DNA from: Runella aurantiaca
Lineage (GTDB): Bacteria; Bacteroidota; Bacteroidia; Cytophagales; Spirosomataceae
Reading direction: 5' to 3'
Assembly: GCF_003339505.1 (NCBI RefSeq)
Contig: NZ_QPIW01000008.1
Location: forward strand, 124,001-188,000
DNA: 64,000 nucleotides
Of the stretch, positions 27,280 through 36,259 are shown piece after piece. The translations under genes and the position numbers were made by a program. The notes beneath the pieces are model-generated. The model was not told where the DNA came from, did not search any database, and saw nothing but the letters and a program-made list of their open reading frames with translations. Every line of letters begins with the position of its first letter. Within the stretch, counting starts at the first letter, position 1.

Positions 27280-28569
27280 ATGGAAAACAAAAAAGAGAAA
27301 GAAATCTATCTCTGGTCAAAAACCAAGAAAATTTATTTAGAGACAGATGGAACGCAAACAAAGCTTTTCATTGATGAACAAGAATATCAAGAGTTTGAAG
27401 AGAATAAAACTCCTAAAGTTTTGTCAAAAGAAAAATTAGAAAATACTGGCAAAGAGCAAGCAAGAAGTTACTACCAAAATGCTCTGAAAAACTATGTTTT
27501 CTCCAATTTAGTCATTCTATCAGGAGCAGGTTCGTCTGTAAAGATAGGTAGCAGTAATGATGGCAATGGTGGTTTGACAATGGGAAAACTTTGGGAAGAA
27601 TTAAATCAAGGTGATAAATTGCTCAATTTCAATGACTTCACCACTCAAAGTGGTTATGACACAAGAGACTCTAAAGGAGAGCTTATTCGGGATTTAGAAA
27701 AGCTGCTTGATGCTGCAAATCGAAACCAAGTTGTCCATCCAGAGTTGTCTGCACAAATCACAATAATCAAAAAGTTTCTCATTAAGAAGTGTACGCTTGA
27801 ACTTGGAGAAAGTAAAACCCATGAGACTTTCCTTCGTAAAATCACAAAGAGAAAAATGAAGGATAGTAGGGTAAAGTTGTTTACCTTAAATTATGACTCC
27901 CTTTGGGAACAGGCTGCAAATAAAGATCGATTTACTATAATTGACGGATTCAATTATGCAAGCCCTCGGTATTTTGATGGTCAGATGTTTGATTATGATA
28001 TAGTTATCAGAGAAGGTAATCGTATCAAAGAAGAAAACAGTTTCGTGCCAAAACTCTTCCATTTATACAAAGTACATGGCTCATTAAATTGGTATCGCCA
28101 AAACGGGGAAATTGTCCAGAAAGACTTTGATTTAACGGATAATGGAAAAAATGTTGGAGATATAGACGCTGATAGACTTATTGTTTTTCCAAGTGATAAT
28201 AAATATGAGCAATCATACGAACAGCCTTACTTTGAGATGATGTCGCGTTTTCAACGAGCACTCCGTTTAGAAAATACCCTATTGATTACGATAGGATTTA
28301 GCTTCCTTGATAAGCATATTAGCTCAGTTATTGAGGAATCTTTAAAACAAAACAGTAGTTTAAATTTGGTTGTTGTTGACCCTTCTATTTCTATAGAGAA
28401 ACACAATTGGGAAAGAATTTTTAGATATACCAAAGCAGATAATCGGACTTTATTGGTAGGTGAAACATTTCAAGAGTTTGCTCAAGAGTATCCTGATAAT
28501 AACTCTTTTGAGCAAGAAGATTTAGGCGCAAACTTTGCCAGAATTGTTAAACAAGCGCTAAATCATTAG
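27280..28569 (+). CDS. SIR2-like NADase/effector of a SIR2-HerA antiphage system
   Basis: The 429-residue protein contains a SIR2-like Rossmann domain: LVILSGAGSSVK with the S81-GAGSS nucleotide loop, FTLNYDSLWEQA with N204, and YKVHGSLNW with H266 as the catalytic His. Residues 1-75 are a charged, helical extension. Such SIR2 domains act as NAD+-depleting effectors in several defence systems. The next gene, 4 bp downstream, encodes a HerA-like ATPase, which reproduces the known SIR2-HerA pair. The segment is clearly more AT-rich than its surroundings, consistent with horizontal gain. It is cytoplasmic, with no signal peptide. Confidence 0.85.
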   Translation: MENKKEKEIYLWSKTKKIYLETDGTQTKLFIDEQEYQEFEENKTPKVLSKEKLENTGKEQARSYYQNALKNYVFSNLVILSGAGSSVKIGSSNDGNGGLTMGKLWEELNQGDKLLNFNDFTTQSGYDTRDSKGELIRDLEKLLDAANRNQVVHPELSAQITIIKKFLIKKCTLELGESKTHETFLRKITKRKMKDSRVKLFTLNYDSLWEQAANKDRFTIIDGFNYASPRYFDGQMFDYDIVIREGNRIKEENSFVPKLFHLYKVHGSLNWYRQNGEIVQKDFDLTDNGKNVGDIDADRLIVFPSDNKYEQSYEQPYFEMMSRFQRALRLENTLLITIGFSFLDKHISSVIEESLKQNSSLNLVVVDPSISIEKHNWERIFRYTKADNRTLLVGETFQEFAQEYPDNNSFEQEDLGANFARIVKQALNH

Positions 28570-28573
28570 AAAT

Positions 28574-30325
28574 ATGGAAAAGGTTAGTTTATTTCAAGAT
28601 AGCCATTTTGTAGGATATGTGAGCCATGTGTCTCCGACTTACACAAGAATTCATTTTCCTGCGTCAAACTTACTCACTAAGTTTTATTACAATGGTGTAA
28701 CTCTACAAGCAGGGTTAGTAGGAAGTTATTTACTTATTGAAGGAGAAAACTATGGCTTTCTCGCCCAAGTTATTGAAATTGTACTGCCTGAAAAAGAACG
28801 ACTTGGATTGACACAAGCATCTTTTGAAAGTGAGCATTTTCATCCAATAGCGCGAGTTGAAATCTTACTTGGATTTGATTATTACGAGCCATTCAAAGCA
28901 CAAAAAGGATTGAATCAATTACCCCCTGTGGGTTCAAAAGCCTATGTATGCCAAACTTCTATTTTAGATCGATTTTTACAAGAATTTGGCAAAGACAATT
29001 CTAAGAACCCTACAGAGCCTTCTTTTGAAATTGCTCAACTACCCAATGATAGTAATTCTTCGGTTAAAATCTCGCCTCAGGCGTTGTTTAGCCGACATTG
29101 CGCCATTGTAGGTACTACGGGGGGCGGGAAAAGCTATACTGTTGCCAAGCTGCTTGAAGAAATTAATAGAAACGGTGGCAAAGCCATTGTCATTGATGCC
29201 ACAGGTGAATACGCTCCATTGGCTAATTTACCAAGTGCAACATATCTTAAGTTTAATAGTGACGATGTAGATGATGTGTATTTTCACTATTCAGGGCTTC
29301 GTGAGACGGATTTATATGCACTTTTTAGGCCATCAGGGCAAGTTCAATTACCTAAGCTACAGGAAGCTTGCAAATCTCAAAGGCTTCTACACTATTCTAT
29401 TAAAATTGAGAAAGACCCACTTCCATCTATCTTGGTTCACGAAAAGAAAGTAATAATCAAGAAGGGTTTCAAGATAAATGAGTATTTAAAAATAGAAAGT
29501 AAATACTCAGAATATACAGAATCATTACACTGCAACTTCAATATAAGGAACTTAGCGAATCAAATACTTCACGAATGTATTTTTTCGTCTGATAAAGACA
29601 ATGATACCATTTTTGGAGGGAAAAATAACACTGAGTTTGGTTACTGTACCTCCTTAATCTCCAGAATAAATTTTACACTCAAAAATCAATCGTTTGTTAA
29701 AGCATTTGGCATAGATAAAGATGAGCCTTGTGGCAATGATTTTACAAAAAAAATTGAAGAATTTATAAAAAGTAGCTCTAAAATTCTCATTCTATCCGTC
29801 GAAAATGTCACTACTGATAATGACCTAAAATCTATTTTAGTCAATGCGATAGGAAGACTTCTTTACGAAAAAGCGCTCTCAAAGGATAAACCCTTCAAAG
29901 AAAAACCACTTTTACTTTTTGTAGATGAAGCACATCAGTTTTTAAATAAAAAAGTAAAAGATGAATACTCAATCGAAACTGAGCTAAACGCATTTGAAAA
30001 AATAGCTAAAGAGTGTCGTAAACAGGGGTTGTTTTTGGTCTTGGCAACTCAAATGCCACGTGATATTCCAGTTGGTGTTTTAAGCCAATTTGGTACTTTT
30101 ATTGTGCATCGCCTTATCAATCAACGTGATAGAGAAACCATAGAATATGCTTGTTCGGAGGCAACTAAAAATGCCCTCAGTTTCTTGCCTATTTTAGCTC
30201 CCGGGGAGGCTATTTTGGCTGGAGTTGATTTTCCTATGCCCGTTATGTTAAAAATTAAAACACCTAAAATTACGCCAAACTCCGACACTCCTATATTATT
30301 CAAATCTCCCCAAAGTGTGCAATGA
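28574..30325 (+). CDS. HerA-like (DUF87) hexameric ATPase of a SIR2-HerA antiphage system
   Basis: The 583-residue protein has an N-terminal HAS-barrel-like beta domain (~1-150). It is followed by a HerA/FtsK-type ATPase: Walker A GTTGGGKS (180-187), Walker B LLLFVDEAHQF with D451 and E452, then VLATQMPRDIPVGVLSQFGT with the sensor region and a HRLINQRDRE arginine motif. Its start lies 4 bp after the SIR2 gene stop, so the two are translationally linked. In studied relatives the ATPase forms a ring with the SIR2 effector and licenses NAD+ depletion upon phage infection; here this is inferred from the family. Codon use is AT-rich like its partner. Confidence 0.87.
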   Translation: MEKVSLFQDSHFVGYVSHVSPTYTRIHFPASNLLTKFYYNGVTLQAGLVGSYLLIEGENYGFLAQVIEIVLPEKERLGLTQASFESEHFHPIARVEILLGFDYYEPFKAQKGLNQLPPVGSKAYVCQTSILDRFLQEFGKDNSKNPTEPSFEIAQLPNDSNSSVKISPQALFSRHCAIVGTTGGGKSYTVAKLLEEINRNGGKAIVIDATGEYAPLANLPSATYLKFNSDDVDDVYFHYSGLRETDLYALFRPSGQVQLPKLQEACKSQRLLHYSIKIEKDPLPSILVHEKKVIIKKGFKINEYLKIESKYSEYTESLHCNFNIRNLANQILHECIFSSDKDNDTIFGGKNNTEFGYCTSLISRINFTLKNQSFVKAFGIDKDEPCGNDFTKKIEEFIKSSSKILILSVENVTTDNDLKSILVNAIGRLLYEKALSKDKPFKEKPLLLFVDEAHQFLNKKVKDEYSIETELNAFEKIAKECRKQGLFLVLATQMPRDIPVGVLSQFGTFIVHRLINQRDRETIEYACSEATKNALSFLPILAPGEAILAGVDFPMPVMLKIKTPKITPNSDTPILFKSPQSVQ

Positions 30326-30401
30326 AAAGAAAGTTGTATACTCCCATTGGCATAACCTACGCCACCAATGGCACCTGTTGTTCTTAAATTGTGGCTTGTT
30401 T

Positions 30402-30857
30402 TCAGAGGGGCTTAAACTTCAGCGTTAGCTTGGTTACCCGGGGTGGGTCATACACGCTGCTGCGGGTTTCCATTTCAAAACCATCTTCATATACGTTGCG
30501 CGGGTAGATATTCCAGCCGCCTGTTTTGGTGCTCGTATCTCGTAGGGCAATGACGTTTTGCTTGGTATAGGCTTCCCACTGAAATTTTTTGGTGTCGGTG
30601 GCTCCTTTAAAATGGCCCTCAAAAGTGCCGTCGGGCAAGAACCGTACCCAATCCATGTAGGTATCAAATTCTACCCCGCTGATGTGGGGTACGCTTTTTC
30701 CGTCCTTAAAGATGGGGGCTTCGTCCATCAATATCTCCTGAATTTCCCATTTCGGTACGCTCGTGAGGCGGGTTTGGGCCTCCTGTACGTTGTCGGCGGG
30801 CCGATGGCAGGCCATGAATAAAAGCAGAAAAAGGAACGAAAAAAGGCGTGAAGTCAT
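30402..30857 (-). CDS. Small lipoprotein of unknown function
   Basis: The 151-residue protein has a signal peptide ending in LLFMAC (Cys17 lipidation). The mature part looks like a small beta-rich lipocalin-type domain: FLPDGTFEGHFKGATDTKKF, then WEAYTKQNVIALRD and a final strand-rich tail ending LTLKFKPL. The DGTFEG/WEAY pattern recalls Bacteroidota proteins that describe deviations from a reference state (lipocalin-like), but I cannot assign a family. It is convergent with the HerA gene and divergent from the WYL regulator. Confidence 0.7.
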   Translation of the reverse strand: MTSRLFSFLFLLLFMACHRPADNVQEAQTRLTSVPKWEIQEILMDEAPIFKDGKSVPHISGVEFDTYMDWVRFLPDGTFEGHFKGATDTKKFQWEAYTKQNVIALRDTSTKTGGWNIYPRNVYEDGFEMETRSSVYDPPRVTKLTLKFKPL

Positions 30858-30966
30858 GGTTTTTTATGAATTTTGAAAATCATACTCAATACTATAACGG
30901 AATCGGCAGTTTGCAAAATGTTACCGCAAATTCTGCCCGTCATTTCGTCAAACAGCCTTTCCTCTT

Positions 30967-31911
30967 ATGAACCGTATCGACCGACTTACCGCCATTTTGA
31001 TTCAGTTACAATCCAAACGTGTCGTAAAAGCGCAAGAAATTGCCGACCGTTTCGGAATGAGTTTACGCACCGTCTACCGCGACATCCGAGCCTTGGAAGA
31101 AGCCGGCGTACCCATCGGGGCCGAGGCGGGCGTGGGTTATTTTTTGGAAGACTACCACCTGCCGCCCGTTATGTTTACCAACGAAGAAGCCAGTGCGCTG
31201 CTGTTTGGGGCCAAATTGATTGGAAAAATGGCCGACGAATCGCTGCGTGAAGGGTTTGATTCGGCCTTTTACAAAATCAAATCTGTGCTGAAACGCAACG
31301 AAAAAGAACACTTAGAAGACCTAGAATCGCGGGTGGAGGTGCTGGCACGGCAGCGCTCGGAGCCTTTTTCAGTGAATTCCCTCAATGTGATTCAACAGGC
31401 CATTGTGCGGCAGCAGGTACTGGGGATTGATTACCTTACCAATTTTCACAGCCACAGCACGCAGCGCGAAATTGAACCCATCGGTTTGGTGCATTATAGT
31501 TCTCACTGGCATTTGATTGCGTATTGTCGGCTGCGGGGCGATTACCGTGATTTTAGGGTCGACCGGATTCAGAACCTGACCAATACAGAGGCGTTTTTTC
31601 CGAAACAAAACTTACTTACCCTGCAAGCCTACCTTGACCGCCTGCGCGTGGAGGAGCATCTCGAAGAAGTGACCATTTGGGTGCACAAAGGAGCGGCGAT
31701 GTTTATGCAGGAGCAACGCTATACATGGGGATTCCTTTCCGAAGAAGTGCATGACAAATACGTTAAGATGACGTTTATGACGCAATTTTTTGAAGGAATG
31801 GGCCGTTGGCTGCTGACGTTTGGTAAGCACGTTAGCGTAGAAAGCCCCCTAAAAATGAAAGACATGATGCACACCTTGGCCCTCGAAATTCAGGAGCATT
31901 ATCTTTCCTGA
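30967..31911 (+). CDS. YafY-type transcriptional regulator (HTH + WYL domains)
   Basis: The 314-residue protein has an N-terminal DeoR-like winged helix (MNRIDRLTAILIQLQSKRVV, MSLRTVYRDIRALEEAGVPI). A WYL ligand-binding domain in the middle carries QREIEPIGLVHYSSHWHLIA and DYRDFRVDRIQNL, and a WCX-like C-terminal part completes it. This is the full YafY/PafB-type layout. The two downstream genes in the same direction (VOC and GyrI-like proteins) commonly appear with such regulators in Bacteroidota, so it may control them. Ligand and targets are unknown. Confidence 0.85.
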   Translation: MNRIDRLTAILIQLQSKRVVKAQEIADRFGMSLRTVYRDIRALEEAGVPIGAEAGVGYFLEDYHLPPVMFTNEEASALLFGAKLIGKMADESLREGFDSAFYKIKSVLKRNEKEHLEDLESRVEVLARQRSEPFSVNSLNVIQQAIVRQQVLGIDYLTNFHSHSTQREIEPIGLVHYSSHWHLIAYCRLRGDYRDFRVDRIQNLTNTEAFFPKQNLLTLQAYLDRLRVEEHLEEVTIWVHKGAAMFMQEQRYTWGFLSEEVHDKYVKMTFMTQFFEGMGRWLLTFGKHVSVESPLKMKDMMHTLALEIQEHYLS

Positions 31912-32004
31912 AACCCTACTGACATACGGTTGTCACTAACGGGTTGTACCTTTGTTGAAGTTAAATAATCAGTCATTTTAAACAACTTTAAACAAAACAC
32001 AACC

Positions 32005-32433
32005 ATGGCAACAGTCAATCCGTATTTGAATTTTTTGGGAAACACAGAAGAGGCGTTTAACTTTTACAAATCGGTTTTTGGGGGAGAATTTGTCGGACTC
32101 CAGCGTTTTAAAGATACCCCAGAGGCGGATAAATTATCAGCCGCTGATCAGGACAAAATCATGCATGTGGCCTTGCCGATTGGCAGCAATACGATTCTGA
32201 TGGGAACCGACGCCCTCGAATCTATGGGGCATACGCTTACGCTGGGCAACAATCTGTCGTTGGCCATCGGGGCTGAAAGCAAGGAGGAAGCCGAAAAAAT
32301 CTTTCATGGATTGGCCGAAGGTGGCGAAGTTGAAATGCCGCTTCAAGATACCTTCTGGGGAGCCTACTTCGGAATGACCGCCGATAAATTTGGCATCAAA
32401 TGGATGGTGAACTTTGACTATCCGCAAAACTAA
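32005..32433 (+). CDS. VOC-family PhnB/glyoxalase-like protein
   Basis: The 142-residue protein has the paired beta-alpha-beta-beta-beta units of the vicinal-oxygen-chelate fold in the PhnB-like arrangement: YLNFLGNTEEAFNFYKSVFG, then KIMHVALPIGSNTILMGTD and the closing DTFWGAYFGMTADKFGIKWM. This subgroup usually lacks a proven enzymatic function. A TACCTTTG box at 31947-31954 looks like a -7 element, with an under-spaced TTG upstream. It is 18 bp upstream of the GyrI-like gene and shares a terminator with it. Confidence 0.82.
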   Translation: MATVNPYLNFLGNTEEAFNFYKSVFGGEFVGLQRFKDTPEADKLSAADQDKIMHVALPIGSNTILMGTDALESMGHTLTLGNNLSLAIGAESKEEAEKIFHGLAEGGEVEMPLQDTFWGAYFGMTADKFGIKWMVNFDYPQN

Positions 32434-32451
32434 ACAACTACCCATACAGCC

Positions 32452-32904
32452 ATGAATATCAAAGAATCAAAACCTTACAATGCCCTGGTTTTTCGCGTCA
32501 AAACCACCCTTCCAGAATTATCAAACCACGTGGCTCACGTGGCCAAAAGCCTCTACCGCGAAGCGGTGCGCCTCGATTTGATGGTTACGGGGGGCGTTCA
32601 CTGGAATTATTATGGTATTGACGGACAGCCAGATACAAAATTTCTGTTGGAAATAGCGCTTCCTATTCAAGAAAAAGAAGTGGTTTCGTCGGAGTTTGAG
32701 TGGCGGCGTATTGCGGGTTTTAAGTGTGTCTCTGCCGTGTTGGAAGGGCCGTGGGAGCAACTGCCCAAAACCTACGAAAACCTCATTCGTCAACTCCACG
32801 CCCAAGGGCTTCACATGACCGATGAGTGCCGGGAGATGTACATCAATATGGATTTTGAAACGCCTGAAAACAACATCACCGAAGTGCAGGTGGGGATTAG
32901 GTAA
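32452..32904 (+). CDS. GyrI-like small-molecule-binding domain protein
   Basis: The 150-residue protein consists of a single GyrI/BacterialTranscriptionActivator effector-binding domain: NALVFRVKTTLPELSNHVAH, HWNYYGIDGQ, LLEIALPIQEKEV and LEGPWEQLPKTYENLIRQLH, ending with the REMYINMDFETPENNITEVQ region. No DNA-binding domain is attached. Stand-alone forms bind or sequester small molecules or inhibit gyrase, and the ligand is unknown here. It forms a two-gene unit with the VOC protein. Confidence 0.8.
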   Translation: MNIKESKPYNALVFRVKTTLPELSNHVAHVAKSLYREAVRLDLMVTGGVHWNYYGIDGQPDTKFLLEIALPIQEKEVVSSEFEWRRIAGFKCVSAVLEGPWEQLPKTYENLIRQLHAQGLHMTDECREMYINMDFETPENNITEVQVGIR

Positions 32905-32927
32905 GATTGAAAGCGGAGCATTATTTG

Positions 32928-32962
32928 GTAAGCGTTAAGCAGAGTATCTGCTTAACGCTTAC
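32928..32962 (+). terminator. Strong rho-independent terminator
   Basis: A perfect 16-bp stem (GTAAGCGTTAAGCAGA and complement) has a 3-nt loop and is followed at once by TTTTTTG. It ends the VOC/GyrI-like unit. Confidence 0.9.
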
Positions 32963-33024
32963 TTTTTTGTAAATGATACCCCGTCCCATACTTTTCGAAA
33001 ATGCAGTGGAGGTGGTTTTTTAAA

Positions 33025-33864
33025 CTACGCCATGGCTCGTTCGGCGGCTTTTTGTTCTTTCCAATGTTTCCAGCGGGGGCCAAGCAACTTATTCATCCCC
33101 TTGTCGACCACAAAATGCCGGACAATATTTGACACGCCGCGTAGCCGGGTAAACACGCTGTCGTTGGCGCGGAGAGCGATGGAAAAACCACCGTCTACGT
33201 ACTGGATAAAATGCCAAAAAGTAGAGGGGATAAAAATGGTCTCGCCGTGTTCGAGCACGGTATCCCAGCCCACCGCTTTTTTGAAGGCGGGGAATTTTTC
33301 ATAATCAGGATGCAAAACATCGACGTGGCTCTGCACCGTAAAAGGATGTTGATACAAAAAACGACTTTGGTCGGGAGCAAACAGTGTTACCCGTTTTCGG
33401 GTCTGAAACTGGGTCAAAAAAACCGAAGAGCAGTCGATATCATAGTGCAGTTTTACCACTGCGCCCTGTCCTCCAAAAAACATAAAAGGGTATTCTTTGA
33501 CGAACCCGGGCATGATGGTCGGCATTCTGACATCGTCGACGAGTTCGGGGACGTGTTGAAAGATGTTGTACAAAAACATCCGTAATTCGGTCGGCCCCGC
33601 TTGAATCAAATCCAAGTATTCGGCAAAAGGCATGTGAACTTTGGGACTCATGTAGCCTTTGCCAGCATCATGGAAGTCATTGCCGAAAAGTGGGACTTTT
33701 AAGTGCCCGTAATTTTGTTTCAAATACTCAAATGTCCACTTTTGGGTAGCGGGCCAATCGGCCGCAAGGTCGCGAAAAACGACGGGACGAGCGGGCAAAA
33801 GGTATTGTTTTCTGAACTCCTCGGGCGTAAGGCCCGAGCGTTTGTCAATCGGCTGTAACTGCAT
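33025..33864 (-). CDS. JmjC-like cupin (Cupin_8) Fe(II)/2-oxoglutarate dioxygenase
   Basis: The 279-residue protein matches the Cupin_8/JmjC-like hydroxylase family. It starts with YLLPARPVVFRDLAADWPAT, then WTFEYLKQNYG, and the metal motif LHYDID gives H140-X-D142. The distal His is H218 in STFWHFIQYVDGG. All three Fe(II) ligands are present. QFQTRKRVTLFAPDQSRFLY is the 2-oxoglutarate-binding strand region. The substrate is not known; bacterial members hydroxylate proteins or small molecules. It is encoded alone, convergent with the VOC/GyrI-like unit. Confidence 0.82.
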   Translation of the reverse strand: MQLQPIDKRSGLTPEEFRKQYLLPARPVVFRDLAADWPATQKWTFEYLKQNYGHLKVPLFGNDFHDAGKGYMSPKVHMPFAEYLDLIQAGPTELRMFLYNIFQHVPELVDDVRMPTIMPGFVKEYPFMFFGGQGAVVKLHYDIDCSSVFLTQFQTRKRVTLFAPDQSRFLYQHPFTVQSHVDVLHPDYEKFPAFKKAVGWDTVLEHGETIFIPSTFWHFIQYVDGGFSIALRANDSVFTRLRGVSNIVRHFVVDKGMNKLLGPRWKHWKEQKAAERAMA

Positions 33865-34249
33865 TGTTATTGATGGCTATTAAGTAAATAAAACGATTTT
33901 CTAACGTATTGAGTATCTAACAAGTCATACCAACGGTATCACTAAACGTTACTGCTTTTATAAACAGTTTAGGCCGTGTATCCACTTTCTGAAAACGATT
34001 TTTTTTTCAAATTTGTGCCGCTAATTGGGATAGAATTGAGAAAAAAAATGGGAGAAATGTTAGAATTATATCCGAAAAAGAAAAAATAATTATAGGCTAT
34101 TGGTAGGGTAAAAAGTAGTAAAAGGTCATTCTAACAATATAAAATTGGCGTTAAATAAAACATAAAGTTGCAAGATTCGGATGAGTCGTTAAATTTGGGG
34201 ACGTTTCTGCTTTTTTATCTAAAACTGTAACTCCAAAACTCAAAACATT
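33865..34249. other. 385-bp AT-rich gap with a promoter at its right end
   Basis: The gap lies between the divergent cupin and phosphohexomutase genes. No ORF, repeat or RNA is recognised. The only supported element is the promoter at 34168-34197. Confidence 0.5.
34168..34197 (+). promoter_or_regulatory. Bacteroidota-type sigma-ABfr promoter of the phosphohexomutase gene
   Basis: TTG at 34168-34170, then a 19-bp spacer, then TAAATTTG at 34190-34197, which matches the -33 TTG and -7 TAnnTTTG consensus. Transcription would begin about 45 bp before the start codon at 34250. Confidence 0.6.
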
Positions 34250-35998
34250 ATGCTCGAAGCTGCTGTACAAACCAAAGTTGACCTATGGCTTAGCGGTAAT
34301 TATGATGCCGATACCAAGGCTGATATTCAGCAACTGGTTGATAAACAAAATTTTACTGAACTTACTGACTCATTTTATAAAGACTTGGAGTTTGGCACGG
34401 GCGGTCTGCGCGGATTGATTGGCATTGGCTCAAACCGCATGAACCAATACACCGTGGGAGCAGCGACGCAGGGATTGGCCAATTATTTGAATAAAACCTT
34501 TGTGGGACAAAAAATCAGCGTAGCCATTGCTCACGATTGCCGCATCAAATCGGATGTTTTTGCGCAGGTGACGGCCAATGTTTTTTCGTCAAATGGCATC
34601 GATGTTTATCTTTTCAAAGGACTGCGCCCCACGCCAGAATTGAGTTTTGCGGCACGTCTGCTGGGCTGTAAAAGTGGAGTGGTGATTACGGCTTCGCACA
34701 ATCCAAAAGAATACAACGGCTACAAAGCTTATTGGGATGATGGCTCTCAGGTGGTGGCGCCGCACGATAAAAATATCATTGATGAAGTAAACGCTATTCA
34801 GTCCATTGATGATATTAAATTTGGGGGAGATGCTTCCAAAATTCACCTTATCGGTGAAGAAGTGGATGAAAAATACATCAATCAAATCCTTTCGCTTTCG
34901 ATTTCAAAAGAAGCAATCAAGCGTCAAAAAGACCTTAAAATTGTCTTTACGCCGATTCACGGAACGGGTGTGACGCTGGTGCCGCAGTTGCTCGCCAAAA
35001 TGGGCTTTGAAAATGTAACGGTGATTGCCGAGCAGGCCGAGCCGCAAGGAAATGGATACTTCCCAACGGTGGTGTACCCCAATCCTGAAGAAGCAGAAGC
35101 CATGTCGATGGCCGTAAATCGCGCCAAAGAAATCGACGCTGACCTCGTAATGGGCACCGACCCCGATGCTGACCGCGTAGGAATTGCCGTCAAGAACCAC
35201 CACGGAGAAATTCAATTGCTGAACGGAAACCAAACGGCTACTTTGCTCATCTATTACCTCTTGCAGGCGTGGAAAGAAGCGGGTAAGTTGACAGGAAAAG
35301 AGTTTGTCTGTAAAACCATCGTTACGACCGACCTCATCGACAAAATGGCGGCGGGATACGATGTTAACTGCTACAATACCCTGACTGGATTTAAGTATAT
35401 TGCGCAGGTAATCAGGGAGTTGGAAGGACAGCAGCAGTTTATCGGCGGCGGTGAAGAAAGCTACGGATACCTCATCGGTGATGCCGTTCGCGACAAAGAT
35501 GCCATTGCAAGCTGTGCCATGATTGCCGAGCTGACGGCCTACGCCAAAGACAAAGGACTGAGCCTTTTTGATTTGTTGATGGAGGTGTATAAGCAGTTTG
35601 GTTTTTACTACGAAGGACTGATTTCATTGACGAAAAAAGGCAAAACGGGCGCCGAAGAAATCCAGCAAATGATGGCCGATTTTCGGGCTAATCCGCCGCA
35701 GTCGATTGCGGGCTCCCCCGTTGTTCGGATTGATGATTATAAGTTTTTGAAACGTACCGAAAACGGTACCACGGTCGACATTCCGTCGGGAAGTATGGGG
35801 ATTGAGTCTTCAAATGTACTGCAATTCTTTACGGCCGATGGCACCAAATTTACGTGCCGTCCTTCGGGTACTGAGCCCAAAATCAAGTTTTACGTGGGAG
35901 TAGTTGCCAAGCTAGAACGTAACGAAGACTTTGATGCGGTGTACGAATCGTTGAAACAAAAAGTGAAAAATATCGGCGAAGAACTTCACCTGAAATAG
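34250..35998 (+). CDS. Phosphoglucomutase/phosphomannomutase (phospho-sugar mutase)
   Basis: The 582-residue protein is a full-length alpha-D-phosphohexomutase of the PGM2/PgcA type. TASHNPKEYNGYK holds the phosphoserine S149. The metal loop is TDPDADRVGI with D304, D306 and D308. The sugar-binding loop is GGGEESYGYLIG and the phosphate-binding loop CRPSGTEPKIKFY. It interconverts hexose 1- and 6-phosphates in the cytoplasm. A -33/-7 promoter lies 50-80 bp upstream and a hairpin terminator follows at 36117, so it is a single-gene unit. Confidence 0.92.
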   Translation: MLEAAVQTKVDLWLSGNYDADTKADIQQLVDKQNFTELTDSFYKDLEFGTGGLRGLIGIGSNRMNQYTVGAATQGLANYLNKTFVGQKISVAIAHDCRIKSDVFAQVTANVFSSNGIDVYLFKGLRPTPELSFAARLLGCKSGVVITASHNPKEYNGYKAYWDDGSQVVAPHDKNIIDEVNAIQSIDDIKFGGDASKIHLIGEEVDEKYINQILSLSISKEAIKRQKDLKIVFTPIHGTGVTLVPQLLAKMGFENVTVIAEQAEPQGNGYFPTVVYPNPEEAEAMSMAVNRAKEIDADLVMGTDPDADRVGIAVKNHHGEIQLLNGNQTATLLIYYLLQAWKEAGKLTGKEFVCKTIVTTDLIDKMAAGYDVNCYNTLTGFKYIAQVIRELEGQQQFIGGGEESYGYLIGDAVRDKDAIASCAMIAELTAYAKDKGLSLFDLLMEVYKQFGFYYEGLISLTKKGKTGAEEIQQMMADFRANPPQSIAGSPVVRIDDYKFLKRTENGTTVDIPSGSMGIESSNVLQFFTADGTKFTCRPSGTEPKIKFYVGVVAKLERNEDFDAVYESLKQKVKNIGEELHLK

Positions 35999-36116
35999 GG
36001 GAATTTGATATTTTTTTGAAAAAAGTTTGTAGAAATAAAACAAATTGACGTATATTCACGTTACGTTTGAAGTTCCGAAGATACTTCAGAACTTTTCATC
36101 ATAGGTTAAGTGTGAG

Positions 36117-36148
36117 AAAAGCCATTCGCATATAGCGTGATGGCTTTT
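36117..36148 (+). terminator. Rho-independent terminator of the phosphohexomutase gene
   Basis: AAAAGCCAT and ATGGCTTTT form a 9-bp stem with a 14-nt loop that itself contains CGC/GCG, and TTTTT follows. It argues against the long in-frame start at 36137 for the next gene. Confidence 0.8.
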
Positions 36149-36259
36149 TTGTTTTACGTCCTCTTCATTATTTTTACAGCTACTTGCCATCCCAGCAGTA
36201 GACACGTTAAAATTGTTTTTAACTTTGACTTCCGGTTTTACCCCACTAATGCTTTTCTA

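Noticed and set aside
31947-31954. Possible promoter TACCTTTG upstream of the VOC gene
   Set aside because: The nearest TTG is only 14 bp upstream, too short for the usual spacing of about 19, so it is mentioned only in the gene entry.
36137-36259. N-terminal extension of the TPR/binding-protein gene
   Set aside because: It would start inside the terminator of the phosphohexomutase gene and would hide the signal peptide that begins at 36260.
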